Made by a program: the position numbers and the translations under genes
Source: Abelmoschus esculentus
Taxonomy: Eukaryota > Streptophyta > Magnoliopsida > Malvales > Malvaceae
Reading direction: 5' to 3'
Length of the DNA: 64,000 nucleotides
NCBI GenBank assembly: GCA_035048815.1
Contig: JAUCBN010000003.1
Span: 17,840,001 to 17,904,000, forward strand
Shown: piece by piece, positions 46,726 to 58,440 of the stretch
Numbering within the stretch: position 1 is the first letter of the stretch
How the letters are laid out: every line of letters begins with the position of its first letter
The notes under the pieces: generated by a model
Seen by the model: the letters and a program-made list of their open reading frames with translations, nothing else
Databases searched by the model: none
What the model was told of the DNA's origin: nothing

Positions 46726-47609
46726 ACCTCCTGCACGAAATGCAGTTCTGCACTTAGAAATTCTAGAGTTTCAGCCCCAAACTTAATCTAATTGATCCTA
46801 AAGTCTTCCTACTCATTTTTAAGAGTGTTTAGGATATTTTAACACCAATTTCCAGTCCTTAATCATAATAATACGGATTTCAACATTAAAGCACCCAAAG
46901 CTTAAAACCAAGCAATCATGCACTAAATTTACATGTATGTTGTCTACCATGAAATGCATGAAGATTAGAAGAGTTGGGAGTACCAACCTATAGCAAAATA
47001 GCAACCAAAACCGAGCCCTCAACCTCTTCAAGCTTTTCCCTCTCTCAAGCTTGTAGAAGGTTCTCCAACCTCTCTCTCTACAAAAAGACGTTATACCGAG
47101 CATTAGACAACACTTAGGATGATTCTCATAGCATTAAAGACTAATGAAATTGAGATTTAATCCCTTGAATCCTCATTCTCGTTTTCCTCACAACCCATAC
47201 TCATAAAATCTCATCCTCACCGACCCAACATATTCTTACCTCTTTGGATAGATTTTAAACCCTTTAACAACTTACTCTTCACCTCAAAAACGTGAATCCT
47301 TAACAAAACTTCAAAGCTCTCACCTTTAGAAAGATTTTCTCATGAAGAAAAAGGGGAGGAAGAAGATGAAACCCATGACCTCACTCTCTTACTTTCTGCA
47401 GAAAACAATCCTCTAAAGCCCCCTCTTTATCATCTATGTAGACGATTACCAAATTGTCCTCCATCTAAAAATGCATAAGCCCAACAACCAACAAGCCCAA
47501 CAAGGCTCAACACAAAATCGAGGCCCAAAACCACTAAACTTGAGACCAAAACCGAAACCCATAACCCTCGGGTTAACCCTACACTCGGATCCGAATCCGG
47601 GTCGTTACA

Positions 47610-48087
47610 GCATGTGTTTGGTTATTGTCCTCCCTTGATTCACGCCGGGAGGTATCAAGACGTGGTTTTCAATAGTTCCTTTCGCTTAGGGATAAGTAAG
47701 AAGACATTCAAGGATGCTCTGTCAAACTGTGGAATGTTGAATTTTCGATAAAGCATAGCCCCGCCTAGGCAGCTGCGGCGACCCTTTCTTCGATCTGTCG
47801 AGGCGGCAGTTTAACCCCTTGCATTAATAAGTGGATACTTAACATAAATGTATTCTCCTCTATAAAACACTCAATTTAGCCTCGCTTTTATCTTCTTATT
47901 TCGTTATTTAATTTTATGTTTTTATAGTTATCTTATTTATAATTCAACTCTTCATTTTATTTGTGTTTTTAGTTTCCTTAGTGCAGTTATAAGAAGTAGT
48001 AAAGTCGACTCAATCCTCGTGGGATCGATATATTAAATATTACAATCTGACAAAGGTGAAATTAACAGGACTCCATAGCCTCCATCA
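47610..48087 (+). repeat. F2 copy 2 3' LTR, second part
   Basis: It resumes with ATGTGTTTGGTTATTGTCC (5' LTR counterpart near 31336) and continues through GCGACCC-like and GGGATCGATAT-like blocks to CTCCATCA. It fits the remaining third of the F2 LTR. Confidence 0.7.
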
Positions 48088-48282
48088 AATATTTCCATAG
48101 TTTTTATTAATTTTATTTTCATTGTCTTCCCTGAGTTTACAATGAAGCTCTCTATGCCTCAGCAACCTTCATTAGCTTCTACCAGATCAGTAACTACATC
48201 AGCAACAGTCCTAATTTCTCCTACCGCCACAACAGTTGTGACAGCAACAGAACCTTTCTCAATAGACTCGGTAGATGAATTC
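48088..48282 (+). other. Fragment of element tail left of element B
   Basis: From ATG at 48142 an open frame (MKLSMPQQPSLASTRSVTTS) runs to PFSIDSVDEF and ends in the LTR's TGA at 48283. Its end resembles the Ser/Thr-rich C-terminal tail of the second ORF in A and B. Element B therefore seems to have inserted into, or recombined with, a related element's tail. Confidence 0.4.
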
Positions 48283-49631
48283 TGATGAATGCCTAAAAGG
48301 CAGTTATTTACTACCCTTCTCATGGTACTTTATGCATCTATTATACACCAACTTGAACTGAAATATGGACTCTTTGCATAAATATTGGATATTCCGTTAT
48401 TATTGCTTAAAAAGTCAATATTTATAGAGAATGCAGATATTATTACATATTCTGTACATGCAGGAATATCCAGGGCAGAAGCGGCAATGAAGCAATGTTG
48501 AGGCCAAGACAGAAGACAAGGCCGCGGCAGAATCCAGTGTGGCAGCACCAACAAAGGAGGCGCAATGAAAGATAAAAATATAGAGAACATTCTGGAAGAT
48601 GCAGCGCACCAATTGGACTAGGCTAAGCGCGCTAAAAGCCCAAGTCAAAGACCAAGCGAGAAAACCCTTCTAGAAGGCGGCAAACTTGGAAATATCAGAT
48701 CCCTTGAAAAAGACTTGTTCCCTACTCTAAGTTGAAGTCTATTTAGGAAACGTTTACCCAAGGTTAAGACTATATATACCCTAGCTAACCACATTGTTTA
48801 GAGAGCCAATTTTTAGAGAAAAGCTCTCCCCCTAAGAATTGTACCTAAACGATAATATGTTCTAAATTTCTTAGAGATAGGTGAAGGTTGTCGATATTAG
48901 TGAGAGGAGATTGATTCTTGTTTCTTTGTTCTTATGCAATAATAATATCAAAGTTTGCTTATCCTATTGTTATTCTTTGTTCTTGCATTCAAGCTCGAGA
49001 GAGAAGTTTGTAAGTAATCTATTTATCTAGCATCGAGAGGTGTAGATTCACGAAAGGGATAAGTACGGTGTTGTAGACACTAACTCGACCTAGAGATAGG
49101 TTAAGAGTTCCAACAGCTAAAAGAAGTGTTGGATTGGTTGGTGGTTATCGTTGATTTACGCTGAGAGGTATCATCAAGGACCAGTCATCAATGACACTCT
49201 GACTTAGAGATAAGCGGAGTCAACTACGGACACTTTGCTGAACTTTGATACCTCTGCCCAAGAGCAGGAGATTACCGCGACAGAGAACACCAATACTGCC
49301 GAGGCTGTATCTGCAGTATTGTCGAAGCAGTGTTGTGTAATTGCATTGGACAAGAAGTAGATAAATTGAATCCACTAATTGACGCAACTGGATCCTACCC
49401 ACTTTCTCTATATCGTTCTCAACCTTTTATTTTATGTTTTGTTATTTAATTATTTAATTAGTTAAACAAATCAACTTATTTGTGTTTTTACTTTGTTTTC
49501 AGGAGCAAGGGAACAAGGGGAGACATATTAAGTATACCAATCCCTGTAGAGACGATACACGATATACTTATCATTTTATTTCTTGGCGACGTATACACTT
49601 GCACTCAATTGCGCTTTTATTACACGCATCA
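48283..49631 (+). repeat. Element B 5' LTR
   Basis: 1349 bp from TGATGAATGCC to CACGCATCA, followed by the primer site. It contains GACTATATATACCC near 48770 where other copies have a TATA box. Confidence 0.88.
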
Positions 49632-49637
49632 AGTTTT

Positions 49638-49655
49638 TGGCACCGTTGCCGGGGA
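49638..49655 (+). promoter_or_regulatory. Element B primer binding site
   Basis: TGGCACCGTTGCCGGGGA, six bases after the LTR, complements the tRNA-Asp 3' end with one mismatch (A for G). Confidence 0.85.
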
Positions 49656-49771
49656 TTGGCAACTAAATTTTTTTTTCTTGCTCTTTAACTATTCTTTAAC
49701 TATTCTTTATCTAACTTTAATTCTAACTAATTATTTATTTTATTTTTTATTAACTTTGATTTATTTGGTTT

Positions 49772-51185
49772 ATGACCAGGGCAAACCTGAGGGGACCATT
49801 GTATGAATTGGAGCCTGAGATCGAATGCACAAGACATCATTTGAGATGCAATCTGTTCCAAGTCATAGATAATCCACCAAGAGGACAAATTCCACCTGTT
49901 GATCATAATGTACTGCCACCAGCAATATCGTAGCAGCCATTGCTGCAACCATTACGGAGGCAGCCCACTATTAGAGACTATCTGGTGGAAGATATAAACA
50001 GACTCAACCCTGACGTAATCACCCCAGAAATCGAAGCAACTCACTTTGAGCTCAAACAGTGATGTTCAACATGTTGAATACAATTGAACAGTTTAGTGGG
50101 TCTGCTACTAAAGATGCAAGGCAACATCTTAAATCTTTCATGGAAGTGTGCAACTCTTTCAAGATTCAAGGAGTTCATGAAGATATTTTACAATTAAAAT
50201 TGTTCCCCTATTCACTGAGGGATAGGGCGAAAATCTGGTTAAATGGTATCCCAGCAGGATCCATAAGATCTTGGGAGGAACTCTGCCGAAAATTCATTAC
50301 GAGGTTTAACCTGACAAATCTCTATGATCGTATCCGTAATGAAATCACATCATTCCGGCAAGATGAGGATGAACAGATATATGAGGCATGGAAACACTAC
50401 AGAGAATTGCTAAACAAATGCCCACTACATGGTTTTCCCTTGTGGACGCAAGTTTCCATATTTTATAATGCTACCAATGCCTCCACAAGAATGCTGCTAG
50501 ACGCTTCCGCAAATAGGACACTTTTGGATAGAGCACCCACGGAAGCTATTGAGATTCTGAACAAACTCGCAAGGAACGATTTCCAATTTCCCACATCAAG
50601 GCGAGGAGGAATGAGACGTCATGCCACAGCCCATGAATTAGATACATCCAGTTCAGTGGCAGCACAATTGGCTTCTCTGACCAAGATGGTTCAGAATATG
50701 CAAGCCCAGAGAAATATACATGAGGTTAAGGCAGTTAACTCATCAGATTACATGCAAGATGAGGAGACCAACTTATATGTTGGAAACTATAATAGAAACA
50801 ATCCAATGATGTCCAACAACTACAACCCATCCTGGAAAAGGCATCCAAACTTTTCATGGAGTAACCCTAACAATGTCTTAAATCCAATCAATCAAGCCCC
50901 TAGATTCCAGCATCAAAACCTGAACCTGCCGCAGCAGCATAATCAGCAGCCCATGCCACAGCAACAGGTACAACAACAATAATCTATAAATGCATTGGCA
51001 GATTCTCTCACGGCTTTTATGTCAAAGACTGATGCTTACATGACCGAGAATAGCCGCTTCATGAAGCGTACTGATGACTTCATGAATCGAACCGAGATGA
51101 GACTGCAGAACTAGGAGGCCGCGATAAAATCTCTAGAAACCCAAGTTGGTCAATTTTCCCAACGACAAAACACTCGACTACCAGG
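49772..51185 (+). pseudogene. Element B gag
   Basis: The gag starts MTRANLRGPLYELEPEIE at 49772. A TAG at about 49931 and a single-base loss near 50059 (AAACAGTGATG for a LKPVMF-type reading) separate this head from the long open part 50059-50982. That part carries MLNTIEQFSGSATKDARQHL, KLFPYSLRDRAKIWLNGI, WEELCRKFITRF and KCPLHGFPLWTQVSIFYNA, the gag core. The zinc knuckle expected after EVKAVNSS is absent and the frame passes straight to MQDEETNLYVGN. The end is Gln/Pro-rich. Stops at 50980 and 51113 precede the linker to the protease. It is the best-kept gag in the window but not intact. Confidence 0.8.
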
Positions 51186-52251
51186 GGGTTTACCTAGCAA
51201 TACTGAAGTTGCTAAGGTGTTAGGCCATGAGCAATGCAAGGTAATCATAACACGAAGTGGCCTACAAATAAAAGATAAAGAAGGGACCTCAACCGATAGA
51301 GTCCAACCAGAAAAGCAACATCATGAGGACTCAGAAGCTGAGCAGGACCCTGCCGAAAGCACTACCACCGCAGCAGAACCAGAAGTATCAGAACCACCTG
51401 CCGAGGCAGCTACAGATAAGTTCACCCCAGGTATTAAACTCAATACCCAAGAAAACCTGGAGGATATAAGACCATCACCTCCTTTACCACAGAGGCTAAA
51501 GAAGCACAAACAGGACCACCAATTTCAGAAATTCCTAGACATATTGAAGCAGGTCCATATCAACTTGCCACTAGTTAAGGTTATTGAACAAATGCCCAAC
51601 TATGCCAAGTTCTTAAAGGACATAGTATCCAAACGACGAAGGCTAGGGGAATTTGAAATAGTGGCAGTCACTGAAGGTTGCATGGTCATGCTGCATAATC
51701 GCATGCCGCCCAAGCTAAAAGATCCCGGCTGCTTCACAATCCCCTGTGTGATTGGGGATAGTTATAAAGGAAATGCCCTATGCGACTTGGGAGCAAGCAT
51801 AAACCTTATGCCCAAATCAGTTTTTCAAAAACTTGGAATAGGACGAGCAAAACCAACAATAGTACTGCTCTAACTTGCGGATCGGTCCTATGTGCATCCT
51901 GAAGGCAAAATTGAGGACATTCTAGTGAAGGTCGACAAGTTTATATTCCCTGTCGACTTTCTTGTCCTTGATTGTGAAGCCGACGATAATGCACCAATCA
52001 TATTGGGTCGACATTTCCTTACTACTGGACGCACCATCATTGATGTGGAAAATGGCGAGCTCACAATGCGGATAAATTATCAACAAGTCAAGTTGAACGC
52101 CTTCCACAATCTTCCAAATTCAGATGCTCCAGCAGAATGTAAGACTCTCTATACACTAAATAAGGGTATTAAAATATCCTGCTTGGGCAGCACGCTCGGC
52201 AGACTGTTCGGTAAACGAATAAAACCCAAAGGAGAAGCCGAATGCACTTAA
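51186..52251 (+). pseudogene. Element B protease
   Basis: The open part 51217-51873 contains LGHEQCKVIITRSGL, an acidic Ala/Glu-rich linker and KFLDILKQVHINLPLVKVIEQ with MPNYAKFLKDIV. It then has CDLGASINLMPKSVFQKLGI, an aspartic protease active site of the D-L-G type used in Athila relatives. One TAA after IVLL breaks the frame. The rest (51892-52251) has VHPEGKIEDILVKVDKF, FPVDFLVLDCE and APIILGRHFL. After a short tail ending GEAECT it stops. Polymerase would normally follow directly, but none is present. Confidence 0.8.
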
Positions 52252-52816
52252 GGGACTGGACAACTCATGAAGAAAGATACGGGCCAAAAAGAGATAATGA
52301 AAGTGGAAGATGCATTCACATGCACTCCACAAGTAACATAATCTTTTTCCTTCCATTTTAATTATTATATTAGGATTAGTTTATATACTATTTTAAGTAC
52401 TTTATGTTGTTATTTTTAGTAGTTTATGTTTTATTTTCAGTGTTTTTATTTTTAAAATAAATAAAGTAACGAATGCAGAAAAATTATGCAACAGCAGGAA
52501 GTTTGCTGCCGCAACATTGTATTGTGTCAGAACCGTAGAACTCCCAACGGGAAGAAAAAGTATAATGGCTCTCTGCCGAGAAATCCGCCGCAACAATAAT
52601 TGTGCAACAAGGCAGTAAATTCCTAACGGCTATATTTTTAACAGTCATATTTTTACAGCCTATATAAGTAGACTCATTGTTGTGCATTATTTACTCTTGC
52701 ATTCTTGCTAATTTTGCTTCTTTGAACAATCTTGCTCTCATTATCTTTCCAATCTCTTGAAATTTTCAGAACTCTCTATATTCTTACCCGCATTCTTACA
52801 GCTTATTTTCAAGAAC
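52252..52816 (+). other. Element B tail and spacer
   Basis: It starts with the phrase GGGACTGGACAACTCATGAA and a GATGCATTCACATGCACTCC-like stretch also found in element A (11.04-11.16 kb). It is then A/T-rich without coding evidence up to the second ORF. Confidence 0.55.
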
Positions 52817-54064
52817 ATGTCATCAACATTCGAATCCTTTATGGCCGCATACAAACGCTTTGCCAATATCATCACAACAGAACATTTCCAAAGATCTTTC
52901 GTTGCACGGAAGTTATGAGAGGAACAAGGATTCCAGCACACCATTGAAGAAAACTATGGCATCGACCCATTATTGTTCGACAAGATCGAAGACCAAGATT
53001 AGGAAAAATTTTACCTCCAACCTCCTATAGAAAATGCCACAACTGTAAGAGAATTCTATGCGCATTGTCCAAACAGGGACACGTTGTTCGTCTACTGCCG
53101 GGGCAAGCCAGTAAAGCTTGATGCTGAGGCAATCAACGATTACTACAGCCTTATCCCTATACACGATGAACATGGTGAATTTGCAACCAATATCGAGGAT
53201 TACACGGCAATCAAGGATGAACTTTGCTACAACAACACCTCATAGGAAATCGGTGCCCATAGGGGTTGTGTAACAAGGCTCAGTCTTAAACCCAAAGCTA
53301 AGCTTTGGTGCACATTTGTCAAACGACCCCTAATGCCCACCTTCCACAACAGCACAGTTGATAGAAGAAGATTGTTGCTCATTCATTCAATCATCAACAA
53401 AAGGACCATCAATATTGGAGAGATCATTCTTTAAGAAATTTATGATTACAGTAAGAAAGAACGAGGTCCATTATATTTCCCTAGTTTAATTTTTGCCCTA
53501 TGCATTGCTGCAGGTGTCCCTATAGAAGAAACCGATGAATACACAACACAAAGGCAAGGCTGGACAAGAGAATTCTGCCATAGAGTGATGCAGATCACTC
53601 AAGTAAACCTAGTGTAGAAACACCTCAACAATTCAATGTCGATTTTACTACCGGAGGGCAGTATAAGACAGAAGCACCTGACAACGCCCAAGCCCCTACC
53701 GCAGCAGATCAATATCAGAAGATTTTGCAGAGGATGTCAAACATGGACCTGTGCCAGCAATGATACGTGGAATATCAAAGAGATTTCAACAACACTCTTG
53801 ACAACATGCTGATCCAGAATTTTCCCACCCATGGGATGCAGTTTCCAGAATTCCCTCCCAATATTTTTTTCACTGCCGCACCATACACAGAGACAACCCC
53901 TGCCCCAGGGCCTTGACCATTCTGTACCACCAGGCCACAACAACAGTTTCATGCTATCGGCCCATCCAAACCTACAAGCATGGCCGCCGCATCATCTAGC
54001 AGTAGGCGGCCATAAAAAATGAGAGTTATCTTAAACTCTCCACCACAGAGTCCTATCCCCATAG
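52817..54064 (+). pseudogene. Element B second ORF (plant-transposon-type domain), 5' part
   Basis: From ATG at 52817 (MSSTFESFMAAYKRFANII) the frames give RSFVARKL, TTVREFYAHCPNRDTLFVYC, RGKPVKLDAEAINDYYSLIP, GCVTRLSLKPKAKLWCTFVK, STVDRRRLLLIHSIINKRTI, GPLYFPSLIFALCIAAGVPI and GWTREFCHRVMQIT. This pattern (VREFYA, VRGK, AINDYY, lysine/arginine-rich middle) is that of the putative plant transposon protein domain found in many gypsy-like elements. About five stops and two frame changes are visible. The C-terminal part continues after the two inserted elements at 62022. Its function is unknown to me. Confidence 0.65.
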
Positions 54065-54069
54065 GCAGT
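54065..54069. repeat. Target duplication GCAGT, left of solo LTR
   Basis: A five-base direct repeat matched at 55454-55458. Confidence 0.8.
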
Positions 54070-55453
54070 TAATGAGTGCCTAAAAGACAGTTATTTACGA
54101 CTCTTCTCATGGTATTTTATGCATCTATTATACACCGACTTGAACCGAATTATAAACTCTTTGCTCTAATATTGGATATTCCATTATCATTACTCACAAA
54201 GTCAATATTTATAGAGAATGCAGATATTATTACATATTCTGTACATGCAGGAATATCCAGAGCCGAAGCGGCAGAGAAGCAATGTTACGGCCGAGGCAGA
54301 AGACAAGGTCGCGGCAGAATCTAGTGTGACAGCACCAACAATGGAGGCGCGATGAAAGATAAAAATATAAAGAATATTCTGGAAGATGTAGCGTACCAAT
54401 TGGACCAAGCTAGCGCGCTAAAAGCCCAATTCAAAGATCAAGCGAGAAAACCCTTCTAGAAGGCGAAAAACTTGGAAATATCAGATTCCTTGAAGAAGAC
54501 TTATTCCCTACTCCAAGTTGAAGCCTATTTAGGAAAGGTTTGCCCTAGGTTAAGGCTATAAATACCCTAGCCGGCCACATTGTCTAGGAGAATCGATTTG
54601 TAGAGAGCCGATTTTTAGAGAAAACCTTTCTCCCTAAGAATTGTACTTAAACGATAATATGTTCTAAATTTCTTAGGGATACGAGAAAGTTGTCGATATT
54701 AGTGAGAGAAGATTGATTCTTGTATCTTTGTTCTTATGCAATAATAAAATCAAAGTTTGCTTATCCTTTTGCCATTCTTTGTTCTTGTATTCAAGCCTGA
54801 GAGGGAAGTTTGCAAGTAATCTATTTATCTAGCATCGAGAGGTGTAGATTCACGAAAGGGATACGTACGATGTTGTAGACACTAACTCGGCCTAGACTCT
54901 TTGGAAGCCCAAAAGATAGGTTAAGAGTTTCAATAGCTAAAAGAAGTGTTGAATTTGTTGGTGGTTATCGTTGATTTACGCTGAGAGGTATCGTCATGGA
55001 CTAGTCATCAACAACACTTTGACTCAGAGATGAGCGGAGTCACTTACGGACACTTTGTTGAGCTTTGATACCTCTGCCCAAGAGAAACAAATTACCGCGG
55101 CAGTGGGGCACCAACATTGTTGAGGCGGTATCTATAGTACTGTCAAAGCTGTGTTGTGTGATTGCATTGGACAAGAAGAAGATCAATTGAATCCACTAAT
55201 TGATGCAGCTGGATCCTACCCATTTTCTCTATATCGTCTTCAACCTTTTATTTTATGTTTTGTTCTTTAAATATTTAGTTAGTTAAACAAATCAATTTAT
55301 TTGCGTTTTTACTTTATTTTCAGGAGCAGGGGGACTAAGGAAGACATATTAAGTATATGAATCCCTGTGGAGACGATACACGATATACTTATCATTTTAT
55401 TACTTGGCGACGTGTACACTTGCACTCAAATTGCGTTTATACCACACGCATCA
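54070..55453 (+). mobile_element. Solo LTR inserted in element B
   Basis: A complete 1384-bp LTR from TAATGAGTGCC to CACGCATCA with no internal region. It is bracketed by GCAGT on both sides. The flanking element-B sequence, joined across it (CCCCATAG-GCAGT-TTCTCTG), aligns with element A near 9320-9340 on the minus strand. It was probably a full element later reduced by LTR-LTR recombination. Confidence 0.85.
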
Positions 55454-55519
55454 GCAGTTTCTCTGAAGATAGTCTCTCTAGACAGATTGATGAGTATGTC
55501 TATGAGAGCTCGTCGCATG
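55454..55519 (+). other. 66-bp piece of element B between two insertions
   Basis: This short piece (with CTCTCTAGACAGATTGATGAG) aligns with element A's second-ORF tail (CTCTCGCGAGATTGATGAATA on the minus strand near 9285). It links the DNA left of the solo LTR to the DNA right of element C. It includes GCATG at 55515-55519, the duplication of element C. Confidence 0.75.
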
Positions 55520-56888
55520 TGATGAGTACCTAAAAGGTAGTTATTTACTACCCTTCTCATGGTACTTTAAACATCTAATATACACCCACTTGAACCGAAT
55601 TATGAACTCTTTGCGTAAATATTGGATATTCTATTATCATTACTCACAAAGTTAATATTTATAGAGAATGCAAATATTATTACATATTTTGTACATGCAG
55701 GAATATTAGAGCCGAAGCGGCAGAGAAACGGTGTTGCGACCAAGGCAGAAAACAAGGCCGCGGCAGAATCTAGTGTGGCAACACCAACAATGGAGGTACG
55801 ATGAAAGATAAAAATAGAAAGAATATTCTAGAAGATACAGCACACCAATTGGACCAGGCTAGCACGCTAAAACCCCAATTCAAAGACCAAGCGGGAAAAT
55901 CCTTCTAGAAGGCGGAAAACTTGGAAATATTAGATTCCTTGAAGAAGACTTGTTCCTTAATCCAAGTTGAAGTCTATTTAGGAAAGGTTTGTCCTAGGAT
56001 AAAACTATAAATACCCTAGTCGGCCACATTGTCTAAGGGAGCTGATTTTTAGAGAAAACCCTTCCTCCCTAAGAATTGTACTTAAACGAAAATATGTTCT
56101 AAATTTCTTAGGGATAGGTGAAGGTTTTCGATATTAGTGAGAGGAGATTGATTCTTGTATCTTTTTTCTTATGCAATAATAAAATCAAAGTTTGCTTATC
56201 CTATTGTCATTCTTTGTTCTTGTATTCAAGCCAGAGAGGGAAGTTTGCAAGTAATCTATTTATCTAGAATCGAGAGGTGTAGATTCACGAATGGGATAAG
56301 TACGGTGTTGTAGACACTAACTCGGCCTAGACTCTTTGGAAGCCCAAGAGATAGGTTAAGAGTTTCAACAGCTAAAAGAAGTGTTGGATTAGTTGGTGGT
56401 TATCGTTGATTTACGCCGAGAGGTATCGTCAAGGACTGGTCATCAACAACACTTTGACTCAGAGATGAGCGTAATCACTTACGGACACTTTGCTGAGCTT
56501 TGATATCTCTGCCCAAGAGCAAGAGATTGTCGCGGTAGAGGAGTACCAACGTTGTCCAGGCGGTATCTGCAGTACTGTCGATACAGTGTTGTGTGATTGC
56601 ATTGGAGAAGAAGAAGATCAATTGAATCTACTAATTGACACAGCTGGATCCTACCCATTTTCTCTATATCGTCTTCAACCTTTTATTTTATGTTTTGTTA
56701 TTTAAATATTTAGCTAGTTAGACAAATCAACTTATTTGTGTTTTTACTTTATTTTCAGGAGCAAGGGAACTAAGGAAGACATATTAAGTATACCAATCCC
56801 TATGGAGACGATACACGATATACTTATCATTTTATTACTTGGCGACGTGTACACTTGCAATCAAATTGCGCTTATACCACACGCATCA
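55520..56888 (+). repeat. Element C 5' LTR
   Basis: 1369 bp, TGATGAGTACC to CACGCATCA, preceded by GCATG and followed by the primer site. Confidence 0.87.
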
Positions 56889-56894
56889 AGTTTT

Positions 56895-56912
56895 TGGCGC
56901 CGTTGCCGGGGA
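56895..56912 (+). promoter_or_regulatory. Element C primer binding site (perfect tRNA-Asp match)
   Basis: TGGCGCCGTTGCCGGGGA matches exactly the complement I expect for the 3' end of plant tRNA-Asp including CCA. It is the least altered of the primer sites in the window. Confidence 0.88.
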
Positions 56913-57028
56913 TTGGCAACTAAATTTTGTCTTCTTTAATTTTTTTTGCTTTCGTTATTTATTATTTTTACTAACATACTTTCTTTTTAAAACAAAATTA
57001 TAGGTGTGTTTCAAGTTGAAGGCTCAAG

Positions 57029-57514
57029 ATGCAAGAAGAAAGAAAGAAATCTATTCGGGAGTTAATGTTGGAAGATATAAATCGAGCCAATCAAGAACTT
57101 CCTAGATTAAATGATGATTATCAATGTCAACCAAGAGTAACCCAACAAGTTTATGCCTGGGCAAATTTTTGTGGAGATGATCATTTGGTTAACAATTGCC
57201 CATACAATACTGAAACATATGGCCACAAAGAGGACCATAGATGGAACCAACAACAAAATCCTTCATGGTATGATCAAAATGCTCAAAATTTTTTGTATCA
57301 TGACAATTTTGTTGGTTTTATAGATATGCCATGGCAATATAATTTTTCTCAAGAGTATCCAAATTCATTGGAGGAAACATTGAAAGCATCAATGGCTAGA
57401 ATTGATAAATTCATGACAGAGCAATCAAGGTTCATGGATGCACATATAGCTAGATTGGATGCACCCTTGAGGGATTCGGAAAATCAATTGCATGCCAGGG
57501 ATAACATAACCTAA
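57029..57514 (+). pseudogene. Element C gag-like ORF (C-terminal part of gag)
   Basis: This 161-codon open frame starts MQEERKKSIRELMLEDINRA. It then has RVTQQVYAWANFCGDDHLVNNCP, the place of the zinc knuckle (C-x2-C-x3-H-x4-C), where the first Cys is replaced by Ala. Further on are WNQQQNPSWYDQNAQNF and a helical repeat-like stretch (MARIDKFMTEQSRFMDAHIA) as seen after the knuckle in B and F2. The gag core domain is missing, so the ORF joins an N-terminal leader to the gag C-terminus. It is open and could be translated, but its role is unclear. Confidence 0.6.
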
Positions 57515-58440
57515 CAATCAATCCTTAGGGATACTGAAATCCCAACACTAGAGGACAAAGAGGAAATTTCGAAACCTCTGAGTCCAAAACTCGTTGATGA
57601 GAAAGACTGTCAAACAGTGGATGAGTCTGCCGAGAGTACTGTTGCAGCAGTAGAGAAGCCTGAACAAGGCAATGTTACGATACCATTAAACGAGGCCGAT
57701 GAGAGTAATGCTCTAGAAAATTTTGAGGAGTCTAATTCCCAGGATGTTACGGCAGCAATGATGCTGAAAAAGGAAGCTAAGGATTACTCTCACTCACAAC
57801 TGCCAGGGTAGTTACACGAAGACATGTTCGATCAACAAGATGGCAATGTCGTAACAATGGAAAATGAGATGGTACTGAATGAACCTTTTGAATTCTTTAA
57901 AAACTCATCTCTTCCATTGTAGGTATATTTCGAGAAGTCAATGTTACAAGATTTAAATCCATCACAAATAGGATATGATTGTTTGGAAGATGATATTTCT
58001 ATGGCAACTCCATCTAATATTAGTTCCAGGCTAAAGTCTCTATTGATGGAGATTTCTGAGAAGCATAAGAAATAATATGGGTTGATTCTTGAAGACTTCA
58101 ACAAATATGGTTTTTTACTTGACTTACACCGAATTTTTGTAAAAGATTGTCACGGCAATTGGCTATCACAGCAATTGCCACAACAACGAAGGTTATATCC
58201 AACTATGATGGAAGTTAATGATAATGAGGTAATTAAGTGGTTGGATGTTGATATAATTTTTTTTAATAATTTATTTTTGCCTTCAGAAATAATATCAAGA
58301 TGGAGGACAAGCATGGAGTACAAGAGAAAACGAACGAAAGATACCTCCACCATGATAATATAAAGAGGACTATCCGTATTCATTATGGCCCAATCCTTTT
58401 TGGGCAAAATTGTCACTCGATGGAGGGTGCAGATAGACTA
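57515..58440 (+). pseudogene. Element C acidic region, broken
   Basis: Remnant frames continue the gag-like ORF: an acidic Glu/Ala-rich stretch at 57617-57811 (MDESAESTVAAVEKPEQGNV), then pieces in changing frames including 58082-58363. Phrases such as SRWRTSMEYKRKRTKD have no family match I recognise. Stops at 57512, 57809 and 58072 separate the parts. No protease motif is present. Confidence 0.45.

Larger units (their letters stand above)
35278..47609 (-). mobile_element. Composite of two minus-strand Ty3/gypsy chromoviruses (G1 and G2)
   Basis: The block begins TGTAACCC and ends GTTACA, the inverted ends of chromovirus LTRs. The left part (G1) has a 3' LTR 35278-38740 and the integrase-chromodomain end of pol. 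The right part (G2) has a long 5' LTR (about 44340-47609), gag, protease, RT, RNase H and part of integrase. Its 3' LTR is only a stub (about 40522-40653). All coding remnants are on the minus strand. I find no 5' half for G1. Either G2 inserted into G1 with large deletions, or the two halves were joined by recombination. Confidence 0.75.
44340..47609 (-). repeat. G2 5' LTR (about 3.3 kb), with internal repeats
   Basis: On the minus strand it starts TGTAACGACCCGG at 47609 and ends near GCTCAATGTGACA. It contains three GAGGCCCGCGTCCACACAGC-like units (about 44868-45020), clusters of GGTATCGATACC-type palindromes (45228-45655 and 46465-46725) and a segment shared inverted with 25312-26135. I do not see a clean tRNA-Met primer site next to its inner end, so that boundary is uncertain. 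Confidence 0.55.
30466..48087 (+). mobile_element. Family F2 copy 2: LTR element split by a 12.3-kb insertion
   Basis: 5' LTR about 30466-31825, primer site, gag-protease relic (31940-34190), a tail and a 3' LTR starting TGATGAGTAC at 34564. The 3' LTR runs to 35277, is interrupted by G1/G2 (35278-47609), and resumes at 47610-48087. About 160 bases of the LTR, corresponding to about 31177-31335 in the 5' copy, are missing at the interruption. No reverse transcriptase or integrase belongs to this element. The first bases of its 5' LTR have drifted (TTGTAAGGGTCC for TGATGAGTGC...AAGTCC). Confidence 0.75.

Noticed and set aside
48330..48590. Recurring 77-94-codon ORFs (also at 7804-8037, 54202-54408, 59887-60171 and 63212-63530)
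   Set aside because: They are translations of the same stretch of the repeated LTR in several copies, antisense to the direction of the LTR's own element in each case. Recurrence reflects the repeat, and there is no family match.
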